Counted from the stretch's first letter, positions 45,452 to 54,835 are shown. The stretch: DNA of 64,000 nt from JAAYVZ01 sp035384965 (GCA_035384965.1 DAOOJE010000018.1:13603-77602), one strand, 5' to 3'. Numbers and translations: made by a program. The notes: generated by a model from the sequence alone, not told the origin.

Positions 45452-46639
45452 TCACGTCGAGTCTCCAGCCGCCGCGTCAGTATAGCCCGCCCGTCCGCCG
45501 TGGTGGCCCGGCGTAGTGTGACCCACGGCACCGACCAGCTCCAGCAGGGTTGTTGCGTAGGAGCGCCAGCTCCAGCGTCCCGCCGCCGCCGCCGCGCCTG
45601 CCGCCAGATGCGCGAGAACGCCGGGCGCCGCCAGCTGGCGCAGTGCGCCGGCCAGCGCCGAGGCGTCGCCGGGGGGCACGAGCAGCCCGCTGTCCTCGTC
45701 GGTGACGACCTCGGCAATGCCTCCCACGCGAGTGCCGATCACCGGCAGGCCCGCCCCCAGCGCCTGCGCCGCCACGGCCGAGCCGGTGGCCGCCAGGTAC
45801 GGCAGCACCGCTGCGTCTGCCGCCGCGAACCACTCCCCCACCTCGCGCTCCGGCACCCACTCGAGCCTGGCCCGTACCCGACCCGCAAGGTCAGACCTGG
45901 CCAGCCGCTCGGCCAGGGATGCCTTTCTGTCCCCCCATGGCTCGCCGGCCAGCAGCAGCGTCACGGGCACCTCCCGGGGCAAGCTCGAGACCGCTTCGAG
46001 CAGCACTTCCACCCCCTTGTAGGGACGGATGAGACCGAGGCACAGCACGGCGACGTCGTTCGCCTTCAGCCCGAGCCTGGCCCTGGCCGCTGCCCGGTCG
46101 GCGCGGGGTGGGGGGTCGGCGGGGAGCGGATGGACGGCGGTCGGCCGGCCCGGAAAGCGGGCCAGAACTTGCAGCTCCACGGAGCGGGCGTGGCAGAGGT
46201 ACGCCGCGGCACGGCCCAGCACCCGGCCGGCCATCAGGCGGGCCAGGCGTGAGGCGTCATGGTCTGCCGGGTTGTGCACGATCGCCACGACCGGCAGGGC
46301 GAGGCGCCGCGCCAGACCGAGCTCGAGCGGCGCCCACGCCATGGTCCAGTAAGGCAGCACGAGAGCGTCGGCTGCCGCCGCTCGTCCGACCCTCGCTGCC
46401 TCCTTCCAAGTCCACGGCTCGAACACCCCGTAGCACCGGTGCGCTTCCGGAAGGCGCGGGCACGCATCCGGGTCGATGTCGGAGGCGCCAGGGTACAGCC
46501 AACTCGGGTACTGCCTCGACGGTACCAGGAAAGCGGCCAGCGAGCCGGCCTCGGCCAGCGCCCGCGCCAGCAGAGTGGTCGTCCGGGCAACGCCGCCGCG
46601 CAACGGCCAGGAAGGTCCCACGAGGAGCAGGCGCGGCAC
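45452..46639 (-). CDS. Glycosyltransferase family 4
   Basis: 395 residues. GT-B fold with LLLVGPSWPLRGGVARTTTLLARAL, VVAIVHNPADHDAS, the phosphate-binding GLIRPYKGVEVLLEAV, and the donor-site E-x7-E-like region DAAVLPYLAATGSAVAAQALGAGLPVIGTRVGGIAEVV. It starts at GTG 46639 without a ribosome-binding site; a TACTCT box lies six bases upstream, so the mRNA is probably leaderless. Confidence 0.92.
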   Translation of the reverse strand: MPRLLLVGPSWPLRGGVARTTTLLARALAEAGSLAAFLVPSRQYPSWLYPGASDIDPDACPRLPEAHRCYGVFEPWTWKEAARVGRAAAADALVLPYWTMAWAPLELGLARRLALPVVAIVHNPADHDASRLARLMAGRVLGRAAAYLCHARSVELQVLARFPGRPTAVHPLPADPPPRADRAAARARLGLKANDVAVLCLGLIRPYKGVEVLLEAVSSLPREVPVTLLLAGEPWGDRKASLAERLARSDLAGRVRARLEWVPEREVGEWFAAADAAVLPYLAATGSAVAAQALGAGLPVIGTRVGGIAEVVTDEDSGLLVPPGDASALAGALRQLAAPGVLAHLAAGAAAAAGRWSWRSYATTLLELVGAVGHTTPGHHGGRAGYTDAAAGDST

Positions 46640-46645
46640 GCCGAG

Positions 46646-46651
46646 AGAGTA
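46646..46651 (-). promoter_or_regulatory. -10 box for a leaderless GT4 transcript
   Basis: On the minus strand TACTCT is followed by six bases and GTG 46639. Confidence 0.5.
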
Positions 46652-46734
46652 GCATCCCGGGGCGGGCGGGGCTCGCCACCCGGACCCGCCGAACCCGAGC
46701 CTCCGCCTTGGAAAGCCGGCCGCCGGTGTGCGTC

Positions 46735-46740
46735 TACAAT
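46735..46740 (+). promoter_or_regulatory. -10 box of the ybjN-like gene
   Basis: TACAAT, 18 bases before GTG 46759; GGAGG lies between, so this transcript has a short normal leader. Confidence 0.5.
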
Positions 46741-46758
46741 GGCACCCGGAGGACGCAC

Positions 46759-47211
46759 GTGGCCGACCTATTCGAGAACGTTCTCGCGCATCTGGAGCAG
46801 GACGGAGTCCAGTTTCGCCGCATCGGCGGCCACCCCGCGGTCGAGATGGCGGTCGCCGGCGACAACGGCTCGTACCGCATGGTCATCGTGGTGGACGCCG
46901 AGCGGGCCGTGGTGCGCTTCTTGACCTTCGTGGAGGGGAAGGTGCCGGAACACCGACGCCGCGACGTCATGGAGTTCCTCACCCGCGCCAACTACGGGCT
47001 GCTGCTGGGGAACTTCGAAATCGACCTGTCGGACGGCGAGGTGCGCTTCAAGGCAGCCTGCGAGACGGAGACGGGCGCGCTCTCGCACGCCGTGTTCCAG
47101 AACAACCTCTATCTCTCGGTCGCTCTCATGGACCGTTACTTCCCGGGCCTCCAGAGGGTCATCCAGGGGTCCTCGGACCCCGCCGCAGCCATCGCCGACA
47201 TCGAGAGCTGA
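46759..47211 (+). CDS. YbjN-domain protein
   Basis: 150 residues from GTG 46759 (GGAGG upstream). It matches the YbjN/T3SS-chaperone-like fold: LFENVLAHLEQDGVQF at the start, AVVRFLTFVEGKVPEHRRRDVMEFLTRANYGLLLGNFEID, and LYLSVALMDRYFPGLQRVI at the end. YbjN proteins are stress-related and poorly understood. It stands alone and converges with the following membrane gene with three bases between stops. Confidence 0.85.
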   Translation: MADLFENVLAHLEQDGVQFRRIGGHPAVEMAVAGDNGSYRMVIVVDAERAVVRFLTFVEGKVPEHRRRDVMEFLTRANYGLLLGNFEIDLSDGEVRFKAACETETGALSHAVFQNNLYLSVALMDRYFPGLQRVIQGSSDPAAAIADIES

Positions 47212-47214
47212 CCG

Positions 47215-48732
47215 TCACGACGGCGGGCAAGCGCGCCCCGCCGGCACGGCCAGCAGCGTCTGCGCGTCCGGGAATTGCCGGCAGACGGCCAGCCCGAGCA
47301 GCCGGACGGCGTCACGGTCCGCTCCCTGCAAGTAGTAGAAGTCGAACCCCGGGCGCACCTGCTCCCGCCTGACGGGTGCCAGCGCGTCGACGGCCCGGCT
47401 GACGCGGTAGAAGTTGACGGCCGGCTCGAGCCTCCACGAGACCACCATGCGCACGCTGCCGCGCTCGCACTCGCGAGTCGCCGCGGCCACGGACCTCATG
47501 ACCGTGGGGGTCGCGGCGTCCATCGCCCAGAGGTGCGTGCGGCGCAGGTTCCACGACGCCACCGAGCCGGTCACCAGGACGGCCACCAGCATCGCGGCCA
47601 CGCTCGCTCCCAGTCTGGCCGGATGCGAGCCGGCGCCCGCGAGCGTCTCCCAGACCCCGACGAGCACGAGGCCGAGCGCCGGCAACAAAACCACCGCCGA
47701 GCGGTCGAGCGGCCAGCGCGTCCCGAACGCCAGCCGCCCCGCCGCCATCGCTGCGGCCACGAGCCAGCAGAACAGGACCCCGCCCGCGAGAGCGTGGCAC
47801 GCCCCCCGACGTGCCACGAGCACCGCCGCCAGCACCGTCCCGGCTCCCAGGATCAGGCCGAAGACCGCCGCCAGGACCGGCGCGATCTCCGCCCACTCGG
47901 GCCGGTAGAGAGAAACCGCAGCCAGGCTGCGCATCGTGTCGGCCCAGAAGCCGCGCTCCCCGCCCCACTCGGCGACGTAGTACCCGATGTTCGCAAGCAC
48001 GCTGGGGCGGTAGAGAGCGGCCGATGCGAGCGCGCCGAGCGACCAGGAGGCAGCCGCAGCCAGAAGCCCCAGCACCTTTTCGCCTCGCCGCCGGCCCCGC
48101 GCCGCTCCGGCAATGGCCAGCACGCCCAGGGCAACGGCTGGGTACGCCATCGACAGGTTGGCGGCGACGGCGAGCATGGCGAGACAAGCCGCCACCCCCT
48201 GCGCGAACGCGCGGCCCCGGCCGCTGGCGGCCTCGTGGGCGTCGAGCACGGCGCTCGCCGCCAGGGCGAGCAACCCAAGGCCGAGCCCGTAGCCCCGCGC
48301 CACCGTCTGGAGATCGAGGACGAAGGGGTTGGCCCCCATCAGGGCGAGGCCGAGCGCGAAGCGGGGTCCTGAGACGAGACGCCGGAGCAGACGCCAGCAG
48401 CCGGCCAGGTACATCGCCAGCCCGGCGAGGGCGGGAAGGCGGATCACCCAGGCGAAGGGGGGCAGCACCCCGGCCAGGAGCTTGAGGAACACCGTGTTCA
48501 GGAGGTGGTTGTTGGACCCGATGTAGAGACGATGGGCGAAGACGTCGCCCCACGAGCCGGGCACGTGGATGAGCAAGGTCAGCGCCTCGTCGTGGGTGAT
48601 CCCGACCAGCGCGGCGCGCGCCACACCCCAGCCCGCGATCACGGCGACGACCGCCGCCCCGAGCAGACGCCCCTGCCTCGTCTCGGGGTCCAACCACCCG
48701 TCACGTCGCCGCAGCGATGCTCGCAGATCCAT
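47215..48732 (-). CDS. Membrane glycosyltransferase-like protein (GT39/PMT type)
   Basis: 505 residues with about eleven hydrophobic helices. The first loop has LVGITHDEALTLLIHVPGSW; an acidic Asp-Glu there is the catalytic pattern of ArnT/PMT GT-C enzymes, followed by SNNHLLNTVFLKLLAG. A soluble C-terminal domain of about 90 residues follows the last helix. ATG 48732 was chosen over an earlier in-frame start because the first 25 residues of the longer form lack coding character. The acceptor is unknown. Confidence 0.82.
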   Translation of the reverse strand: MDLRASLRRRDGWLDPETRQGRLLGAAVVAVIAGWGVARAALVGITHDEALTLLIHVPGSWGDVFAHRLYIGSNNHLLNTVFLKLLAGVLPPFAWVIRLPALAGLAMYLAGCWRLLRRLVSGPRFALGLALMGANPFVLDLQTVARGYGLGLGLLALAASAVLDAHEAASGRGRAFAQGVAACLAMLAVAANLSMAYPAVALGVLAIAGAARGRRRGEKVLGLLAAAASWSLGALASAALYRPSVLANIGYYVAEWGGERGFWADTMRSLAAVSLYRPEWAEIAPVLAAVFGLILGAGTVLAAVLVARRGACHALAGGVLFCWLVAAAMAAGRLAFGTRWPLDRSAVVLLPALGLVLVGVWETLAGAGSHPARLGASVAAMLVAVLVTGSVASWNLRRTHLWAMDAATPTVMRSVAAATRECERGSVRMVVSWRLEPAVNFYRVSRAVDALAPVRREQVRPGFDFYYLQGADRDAVRLLGLAVCRQFPDAQTLLAVPAGRACPPS

Positions 48733-48854
48733 GCCGGCAGCATCCACGGGGTACCGGGCGCCGTCAAGCCGACCTCGACAGAACCGGACGCACGCCCCAG
48801 CGTACAACCGTGTACGACGGCCGGGACCGCCCAGTGCCGTCGCGGGAGGCGACG

Positions 48855-49154
48855 ATGGGTGAGCGCTCGTACTGGGAAACGGTCAAGCTCGAGGGTGGCC
48901 AGCTCCTCGACAAGGTCAAGCAGGTCGTCCGCGAGGGCAACGTGCGGCGGATCGTGGTCCGGCAAGGCGAGCGATCGGTGGCCGAGTTCCCGCTCACGGT
49001 GGGCGTGGTGGGCGCGGTGATCTCGCCCGTTCTGGCCGCTGTCGGAGCGCTGGCCGCGCTGCTGACCGACTGCAGCATCGAGATCGAGCGGGAGACCCCA
49101 CCGCCGACGGACAGCGCCGCGCCGTCAGGTCCGACCTCGGCCGACAACACCTGA
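48855..49154 (+). CDS. DUF4342 family protein
   Basis: 99 residues. The pattern YWETVKLEGGQLLDKVKQVV, EGNVRRIVVRQGERSVAEFP and LTVGVVGAVISPVLAAVGAL is the DUF4342 fold: a short basic domain followed by one hydrophobic helix. GGGAGG precedes ATG 48855. The role of the family is unknown. Confidence 0.88.
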   Translation: MGERSYWETVKLEGGQLLDKVKQVVREGNVRRIVVRQGERSVAEFPLTVGVVGAVISPVLAAVGALAALLTDCSIEIERETPPPTDSAAPSGPTSADNT

Positions 49155-49241
49155 TGTGCGGCTGGGGCGGCGCCGGCTCCGTGTCATGCTTGTCGTGCAG
49201 CGCCCGCCGGAAAGCTGGCGGGCGGCGGGAGGCCTGCCGAC

Positions 49242-49376
49242 ATGAACGACTTCGAGCCCGACGACGATTGGCTCTGCGAGGACGACACCGGATCTCTTCC
49301 GGGCTGCCTGGGCACCCGCAGGATCGAGCGGACCGGCGACGAGGGAGGGACCAGCGGCGAGGGGCAGCCGGAGTGA
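49242..49376 (+). CDS. Small acidic peptide, possible radical-SAM substrate
   Basis: 44 residues: MNDFEPDDDWLCEDDTGSLP, GCLGTRRIERTGDEGGTSGE, GQPE. A good ribosome-binding site (GGGAGG) lies eight bases upstream of ATG 49242. It is strongly acidic with two Cys in a W-L-C...G-C-L-G segment. It ends 76 nt before a radical SAM gene, and a peptidase gene follows that. Size, composition and place resemble a RiPP precursor, but no known precursor family is recognised. Confidence 0.5.
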   Translation: MNDFEPDDDWLCEDDTGSLPGCLGTRRIERTGDEGGTSGEGQPE

Positions 49377-49440
49377 GCGCGGACCATCCGGCGCGTCCTT
49401 CGCGATCCGGCCCCCCCTGCTCCCCACCTGCCGTTCGCTG

Positions 49441-49446
49441 TACCCT
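49441..49446 (+). promoter_or_regulatory. -10 box for a leaderless radical SAM transcript
   Basis: TACCCT six bases before GTG 49453, with no ribosome-binding site between. Confidence 0.4.
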
Positions 49447-49452
49447 GTTCCG

Positions 49453-50178
49453 GTGAACGGCGAGGATCCCAGGACCACTGTGCTGCTCGACCGGCCGACC
49501 CCGGATCGGCCGATCCGTCTCTACGTCGCGATCACCAACGCGTGCAACCGCGGCTGCCCCTGGTGCTCGGCGTGCGCCAGGATCAAGGGACGCACGTTCC
49601 TCTCCCCCGAGCGCTTCCGCGAGCTGCTGCCGGCCGAGGGAGCGTTCCAAGTTCAGCTCGAAGGCGGCGAGCCACTGTGCCACCCCGACTTCTGGAGCTT
49701 CGTCGAGATCGCGAGGGCGCACCCCGGCTGCCAGCGGCTCGTGCTGTGCACCAACGGCACGCTGCTGCCGCGCCGCCCGCGCGGCCTGCTGGTCTGGCTC
49801 GGCAAGCTCGGCACGCCGCTTTCGATCAAGCTCTCGTTCAACCACTTCCTGCTCGAGCGCGACCCGCACCTGGTGCAGCTCGCCACGCTGCTGCGCGACC
49901 TCATGGGTCGCAACCCCGAGCGCGCGCTGGTCATCAACGTCCGGCGGCGCCGGGGGGTGGCGGGCGACGATCAGGCCGTCGTCGACCTCGTCGAGCGTGC
50001 CGGTCTGCTGCCGTTCGCCAACATCTTCTATTTGCAGCGCTACGGCAACGCAGCCCGCGAGCTCGACTGGGAGGCGCCGCGCGTCGAATGGGACAACTTC
50101 CGGCTCATCAACCCCGACGGCCGGGTCTTCGGCCCCGATCTCGTCGCCCGTGCCGAGGCGATGCGGCTGCTGCCGTGA
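49453..50178 (+). CDS. Radical SAM protein
   Basis: 241 residues. The iron-sulfur site is CNRGCPWC, followed by SAC, in NACNRGCPWCSACARIKGR. QLEGGEPLCHPDFW is the SAM-binding GGE region, and VLCTNGTLLPRR follows. There is no C-terminal SPASM Cys cluster, so it is a compact radical SAM enzyme. It lies between the 44-residue acidic peptide and an M28 peptidase, which suggests peptide modification. Substrate unknown. Confidence 0.88.
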   Translation: MNGEDPRTTVLLDRPTPDRPIRLYVAITNACNRGCPWCSACARIKGRTFLSPERFRELLPAEGAFQVQLEGGEPLCHPDFWSFVEIARAHPGCQRLVLCTNGTLLPRRPRGLLVWLGKLGTPLSIKLSFNHFLLERDPHLVQLATLLRDLMGRNPERALVINVRRRRGVAGDDQAVVDLVERAGLLPFANIFYLQRYGNAARELDWEAPRVEWDNFRLINPDGRVFGPDLVARAEAMRLLP

Positions 50179-50218
50179 GCCAGCGACGTGACGAGCGAGA
50201 GCCGGTCGAAGGGGACCG

Positions 50219-51022
50219 ATGAACCGCTTCGACGGCGAACGCGCGCTGCAGCACGTGCAGGCGCAGTGTGCACTCGGTCCCCGGCCTGCCGGCTCGGAAG
50301 CCGGCCGGCGCTGCGCCGATCTTATCGCCTCGGCGCTGGCCGACTGCGGCTGGCCGGTGGAGGAGGACACCTTCGTCCACCGCGGCGAACGCTGCCGCAA
50401 CCTCCTGGCTCGGGCCGGAGGGGCGGGGCCGGCGCTGCTGCTGGGGGCGCACTACGACACCCGCCCGCGCGCCGATCGCGAGCGGTCGTGGTGGCGCCGC
50501 CGGCGGCCCGTGCCGGGAGCCAACGACGGTGCCAGCGGCGTGGCGGTGCTGCTCGAACTGGCGCGAGTCGAAAGCCCGCCTCCCCCCGGTCTCTGGCTCG
50601 CCTTCTTCGACGCCGAGGACCGCGGCCGCCTCGACGGCTGGGAGTATTGCGTCGGGTCGGCACGCATGGCGGCAACGCTCCAACCGGCGCCGGCGGCCGT
50701 GATCGTGGCCGACATGGTGGGCGGCAGGGACGCGCGCTTCTTGATCGAGCGAAGCTCGACGCCGTGGCTCGCCGCCGCCGTCTGGGCCACTGCGGCGGCG
50801 CTCGGCCTCGCCGGCACGTTCGTGGCCGTTCCCGGTCACACCGTGCTCGACGACCACACCCCGTTCCTTCGCCGGGGCGTGCCTGCTGCCGATATCGTGG
50901 ACCTCGACTTCGCCCACTGGCACCGCGTCAGCGACACCGTCGAGCACGTGTGCGCGGCGACCCTGGCCCGGGTGGGCTCGGTTCTCGAGGCGATCGTGCA
51001 CCAGGGTGCGTGGCGGGCCTGA
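50219..51022 (+). CDS. M28-family peptidase / glutaminyl cyclase-like
   Basis: 267 residues. Zinc-site blocks of the M28 family are present: LLLGAHYDTRP, PGANDGASGVAVLLELAR, LAFFDAEDRGRLDGWEYCVGS, and VLDDHTPFLRRGVPAADIVDLDF with AHWHRVSDTVEHV. The last two blocks resemble glutaminyl-peptide cyclotransferases more than aminopeptidases. There is no signal peptide, so it acts in the cytoplasm. AAGGGGA precedes ATG 50219. It is 40 nt downstream of the radical SAM gene. Confidence 0.9.
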   Translation: MNRFDGERALQHVQAQCALGPRPAGSEAGRRCADLIASALADCGWPVEEDTFVHRGERCRNLLARAGGAGPALLLGAHYDTRPRADRERSWWRRRRPVPGANDGASGVAVLLELARVESPPPPGLWLAFFDAEDRGRLDGWEYCVGSARMAATLQPAPAAVIVADMVGGRDARFLIERSSTPWLAAAVWATAAALGLAGTFVAVPGHTVLDDHTPFLRRGVPAADIVDLDFAHWHRVSDTVEHVCAATLARVGSVLEAIVHQGAWRA

Positions 51023-51029
51023 GCGAGGA

Positions 51030-51428
51030 TCAGCTCACCTCGTAACCGGCCGCCTTCCAGCGCTCGGCCCTGTCCTGGTCCTCGGGCAGCGGGGTGACGA
51101 AATCGTGAACTTCCTCGAACGCCCGGGCGCCGTCGAGGTCCTCGAGCGAGTCGACCAGCACCAGGACCGTGGCGCCGTTGGGGCGCGCGAGCGTACGCAG
51201 GGCCAGCACTATCCGGTCGTCGATCTCCGACCGCCCGTCCCACAGTGAATGGCCGACGAACGAGGACTGCGAGAACGTCCACAGGTACTCGTCGAAGGTG
51301 CGAGCACGGGCCTCGTCGGTGAAGTACACGAGCACCCGCTTGCCCTCCCCGAAAAGCCTCTCCAGGAGCCTGCACGCGTCGAGCGCGCGCTTGCTCGTCG
51401 CCAGCCGGTGCAGGACGACCCTCGTCAC
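51030..51428 (-). CDS. holC: DNA polymerase III chi subunit
   Basis: 132 residues from GTG 51428, with GGGGAGGAA upstream. RVVLHRLATSKRALDACRLLERLF, KRVLVYFTDEARARTFDEYLWTF and SFVGHSLW match HolC, the clamp-loader subunit that binds single-strand binding protein. An earlier ATG at 51461 in the same frame has no ribosome-binding site. It converges with the M28 gene. Confidence 0.8.
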   Translation of the reverse strand: MTRVVLHRLATSKRALDACRLLERLFGEGKRVLVYFTDEARARTFDEYLWTFSQSSFVGHSLWDGRSEIDDRIVLALRTLARPNGATVLVLVDSLEDLDGARAFEEVHDFVTPLPEDQDRAERWKAAGYEVS

Positions 51429-51587
51429 GGTTCCTCCCCGGTGCAGCATAACCCGGGACACCTCGGCCGGCTCATGCTGCGCGGGCGGATCGTGCTCCCA
51501 CGCCCTTTCGCGACGGATCCGGCCGGAGTATCCCGAGCGAAGGCGCCCGGGTCTCCCCGGGCGCCAGTGCGACAGCGCGAGATCGAC

Positions 51588-53063
51588 CTACTCGGCAAGC
51601 GGCTGTAGCGTCAGCGGATCGCGCAGCGGCAGCCTGGTGATCGGCCCGAACTTTTCGAACGTGGCGTCCGGATGCTCCGGGCTGCCCTTGAAGATCTCGT
51701 CCAGGTTGCCGACGATCACCACGATGAGCTGATCGGGCCTGATGTACTTCTCCGCGGCCTGCTTGACGGCCTCACTGGTGACCGCCGCCATGCGCGCCCG
51801 GTAGCCGGTCCAGTACTCGTGCGGCAGCCCCAGGAGCTCGTCGTTGGCGAACCGCTGCACTGTCCGCTGCCTGGTCTCGAACGTCCGCGGCAGCGTCTCG
51901 ATGAAGGATTTCTTGCTGGTCTCGAGGTCCTTGGCGCTCGCCTCGCCGGCGCGCAGCTTGCCGATGAGCTCGAGCGTCAGCGTCGCCGCGCGGGCGCAGG
52001 TCGCGGACTTGGACTGGAAGAAGGCACGGAAGGTGCCAGGCATCTGGTCGCCGACGCCGAACCGGGAGTAGGCGCCGTAGGCCAGGCCCTCATCCGAGCG
52101 GATGCGCTTCATCATCCACGCCGTGAAGCCGCCGCCGCCCAGGATGTCGTTGGCGACGTCGAGCGCCTGCTCGTCGGGAACCGGCCGCCGCAGGCCGATG
52201 TGGCCGAGCGACACCCGACCCTGGTTGACGTCCTTCTTGTCCACCGCGTACACGCCGGGCCTGGCGGAAGCCGTCGGCTGCGGCACCGGCGGCACCTTCG
52301 GGCCGGTCGCCTTCCAGGCGCCGAGCGTGGCGTTCAGCTTGCCCAGCATGTCCTTGCGAGCGAAGTCGCCGGCCACTGCGACGACGAAGTTGGCCGGGTT
52401 GGCGAGCTGCGCGTGGAACGCCACGAGGTCTTCCCGGGTGATGCCGTCCACCGAGGCCTTGGTGGCGAGCCGATTCATCCAGAAGCCGTCCCCGTACAGG
52501 AGGCGGTTCCACTCCCGGTTCTCGATGTCGGCGGCGTCGTCGTTGCGGCGCTTGAGGTCGGAGATGAGGTCCTCTCTGGCCTTGTCGAGACGGGCCTGCT
52601 CGAAGCGCGGGGAGCGCATCACCTTCATGAGCAGGGCGAGGCCGGCGTCGAGGTCCTTGGAGAGCAGGTTGAGGCTGACCATGCCGGTGGTGTCGCCGAC
52701 GTTGGTGAACAGCTGCGCTGCCAGGAAATCGAGCTGCTCGTCGAGCGCCGCGGGGTCGAGATCGGCGGCGCCGCCGGTCCGCCACACCGTCGAGGTGAGC
52801 GCCGCGACGCCCTCCTTGCCGGCCGGTTCGAGGTAGCGGCCGCCACGGAACATGATCTGCACGGTGACGAGCGGCAGGAGGCGGTCCTCGGCGATGTACA
52901 CGGGGACGCCGTTGGCGAGCACCGCCCGCAGGGGGGCCGGGTCCGGGACGTTCCACTCGAGGCCAGGGTACGTGAGTTTCTCGGGCCGGTCGGGGATCTG
53001 GGCCGACGCCGCGGCCGCCACGGCCAGCACGCACAGGGCGAGGACGAGGTGTTGGCGTCGCAT
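51588..53063 (-). CDS. M16 peptidase, non-catalytic partner
   Basis: 491 residues with signal peptide (LVLALCVLAVAAAASA). The M16 fold is clear (LANGVPVYIAEDRLLPLVTVQIMFRGG, LVAFHAQLANPANFVVAVAGD, RSDEGLAYGAYSRFG). The position of HxxEH reads EGVAALTSTVWRTGG, so the zinc motif is absent. It starts two bases after the stop of the catalytic subunit and would form the usual heterodimer in the periplasm. The substrate may be misfolded or signal peptides. Confidence 0.92.
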   Translation of the reverse strand: MRRQHLVLALCVLAVAAAASAQIPDRPEKLTYPGLEWNVPDPAPLRAVLANGVPVYIAEDRLLPLVTVQIMFRGGRYLEPAGKEGVAALTSTVWRTGGAADLDPAALDEQLDFLAAQLFTNVGDTTGMVSLNLLSKDLDAGLALLMKVMRSPRFEQARLDKAREDLISDLKRRNDDAADIENREWNRLLYGDGFWMNRLATKASVDGITREDLVAFHAQLANPANFVVAVAGDFARKDMLGKLNATLGAWKATGPKVPPVPQPTASARPGVYAVDKKDVNQGRVSLGHIGLRRPVPDEQALDVANDILGGGGFTAWMMKRIRSDEGLAYGAYSRFGVGDQMPGTFRAFFQSKSATCARAATLTLELIGKLRAGEASAKDLETSKKSFIETLPRTFETRQRTVQRFANDELLGLPHEYWTGYRARMAAVTSEAVKQAAEKYIRPDQLIVVIVGNLDEIFKGSPEHPDATFEKFGPITRLPLRDPLTLQPLAE

Positions 53064-53065
53064 GG

Positions 53066-54835
53066 TCAGTTCTCCTTTTTCGGCGTGCTCGCGGCGCCAC
53101 CGCCGCTCAGAGCCTCGATGCGCTGCTCCATCCTCTTGAGGATGATGTCGAAGACCGGCTTCGCCTGGGGTGGGACCTGTCCGGCCTGCTGCTGGAACAT
53201 CGCGAGCATTTGCTCGAGCTGGGCCCGGTCCTGGATCTGCGCAATGGCGGCGAGCTGCTGCTTGACCGCGGCCTTCATCTCGGCAGGCAGGGCCGCAATC
53301 TCGGGATCCTCGGGCGCCGCGCCGGCCTTGCGGACCATCGTCAGCACCGATTTCTTCTCGGGCGCGAGGTACGCCTTGGCAACGCGCTGCACGTCGGCCG
53401 CCGTCACCGCCAGCAGCTTGGCCGGCGACTCGTTGAGGTACTGCCAGCCGCCGTTCGAGTCGTACAGCAGCAGCTGCAGCAGCAGGAAGAAGTTGGACCC
53501 GAGGCGGCGGTAGGAGTTGGCGAGGATCTGGTTCTTGACCTTCTGCAGCTCCCTCGCCTCGACGGGTTGCTCGGCCAGCCGTGCGAGCTCGGCGAGCAGG
53601 GCGTCCTCGACCGCCTTCGGCTCCACGCCATCCTTGATCTCGGCCGAAAGTTCGAAGTATCCCTCGTACTTCATGCCGCGGGAAAACGCTCCCGGCTCGC
53701 CGACCGCCACCTTCTTCTCCTCGACGAGCGACTTGTACAGACGTCCGGTGCGGCGGTTGAGCAGGCTCGCCAGCACCTCGAGAGCGAAGCTGTCGGGGTG
53801 GTTGAAGGCCACCGTGTGATAGCGGATCGTCACCTCGGGGTTGGTGTCGGCCTCGGTGAACATGCGCTTTTCGGCAAGCTGCGGCATTTCCATCGTCACC
53901 ACTTCGGGCGGCTCCACCTGCCCGCGCGGGATGCGACCGAAGTACTTCTTGGCCAGCGCGATCGCCTCCTCGGCCCGGAAGTCGCCCACGAGCGCCGCGG
54001 TGATGTTGTTGGGTGCGTAGTAGGTCGCGAAGTGGCGGGCCGCCGCCTCGCGGGTGTACGACTCGATGTCGTCCGGCCAGCCGATGACCTGGTGCCGATA
54101 CGGCGAGGCCTGCCAGAACATCGCGTCGAACGCTTCTTCCTGCCGCCCGGTCGGGGTCGACTCGAGGCTCAGCCGGCGCTCCTCGCGGATCACGTCGCGC
54201 TCCGAGTAGAACTCGCGGAACACCGGGTTCAGGAGGCGGTCCGACTCCATCCAGAACCACAGCTCCAGCTTGTTGGAGGGCAACGTGATGAAGTAAAACG
54301 TCTGGTCCTCGCTGGTGCCGGCGTTGAGCCCGGAGCCACCCTGCTCGGTGTAGATCTGGTCCAGCTCGTCCTTGACGATGATGGCCTTTTCCTCCTCCGC
54401 GAGCCGGTCGTAGCGCGCCTTGAGTTCCTTCAGCCGCGGAGTCGCGTTAGCCTCGTCGTGGATGTTGCCGGTGATCTCGCCGCGCCGCAGCTTCTCGCGC
54501 AGGAGGCTGTACTCCTTCGCCATCTCGGCCCGCACCTCGTCCTGCTCCTTGATGATGGCCTCGTTGCGGGCCCAGTCCGTGGTGCCGATCGTCTTCGTGC
54601 CCTTGAACATCATGTGCTCCAGCATGTGCGAGATGCCGGTGATGCCCTGGGACTCGTTGACCGAGCCGACCCGGGCCACGAAGCCGCAGCTTATGGTCGG
54701 CGAGTCGTGGCGCTCCACGAGCAGAAACTTCATGCCGTTGGGAAGCATCTCTTCCCTGACCTTGACCTGTTGTGCGCCGGCCACGGCTGCCACCAGCAGC
54801 ATCACGAGCGCGACGGCGCGAGTTCGTTGCCTCAT
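53066..54835 (-). CDS. M16 zinc peptidase, catalytic subunit
   Basis: 589 residues. A signal peptide (ALVMLLVAAVAGAQ) is followed by MLPNGMKFLLVERHDSP and the inverted zinc motif HMLEHMMFKGT (HxxEH), with the distal Glu expected in FYSERDVIREERRLSLES. A charged insertion (residues about 85-145) separates the motif from the rest of the N-terminal domain. The C-terminus carries a long helical extension rich in Gln/Ala/Met. ATG 54835 has AAGGGGG upstream. First gene of a two-gene operon. Confidence 0.93.
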   Translation of the reverse strand: MRQRTRAVALVMLLVAAVAGAQQVKVREEMLPNGMKFLLVERHDSPTISCGFVARVGSVNESQGITGISHMLEHMMFKGTKTIGTTDWARNEAIIKEQDEVRAEMAKEYSLLREKLRRGEITGNIHDEANATPRLKELKARYDRLAEEEKAIIVKDELDQIYTEQGGSGLNAGTSEDQTFYFITLPSNKLELWFWMESDRLLNPVFREFYSERDVIREERRLSLESTPTGRQEEAFDAMFWQASPYRHQVIGWPDDIESYTREAAARHFATYYAPNNITAALVGDFRAEEAIALAKKYFGRIPRGQVEPPEVVTMEMPQLAEKRMFTEADTNPEVTIRYHTVAFNHPDSFALEVLASLLNRRTGRLYKSLVEEKKVAVGEPGAFSRGMKYEGYFELSAEIKDGVEPKAVEDALLAELARLAEQPVEARELQKVKNQILANSYRRLGSNFFLLLQLLLYDSNGGWQYLNESPAKLLAVTAADVQRVAKAYLAPEKKSVLTMVRKAGAAPEDPEIAALPAEMKAAVKQQLAAIAQIQDRAQLEQMLAMFQQQAGQVPPQAKPVFDIILKRMEQRIEALSGGGAASTPKKEN

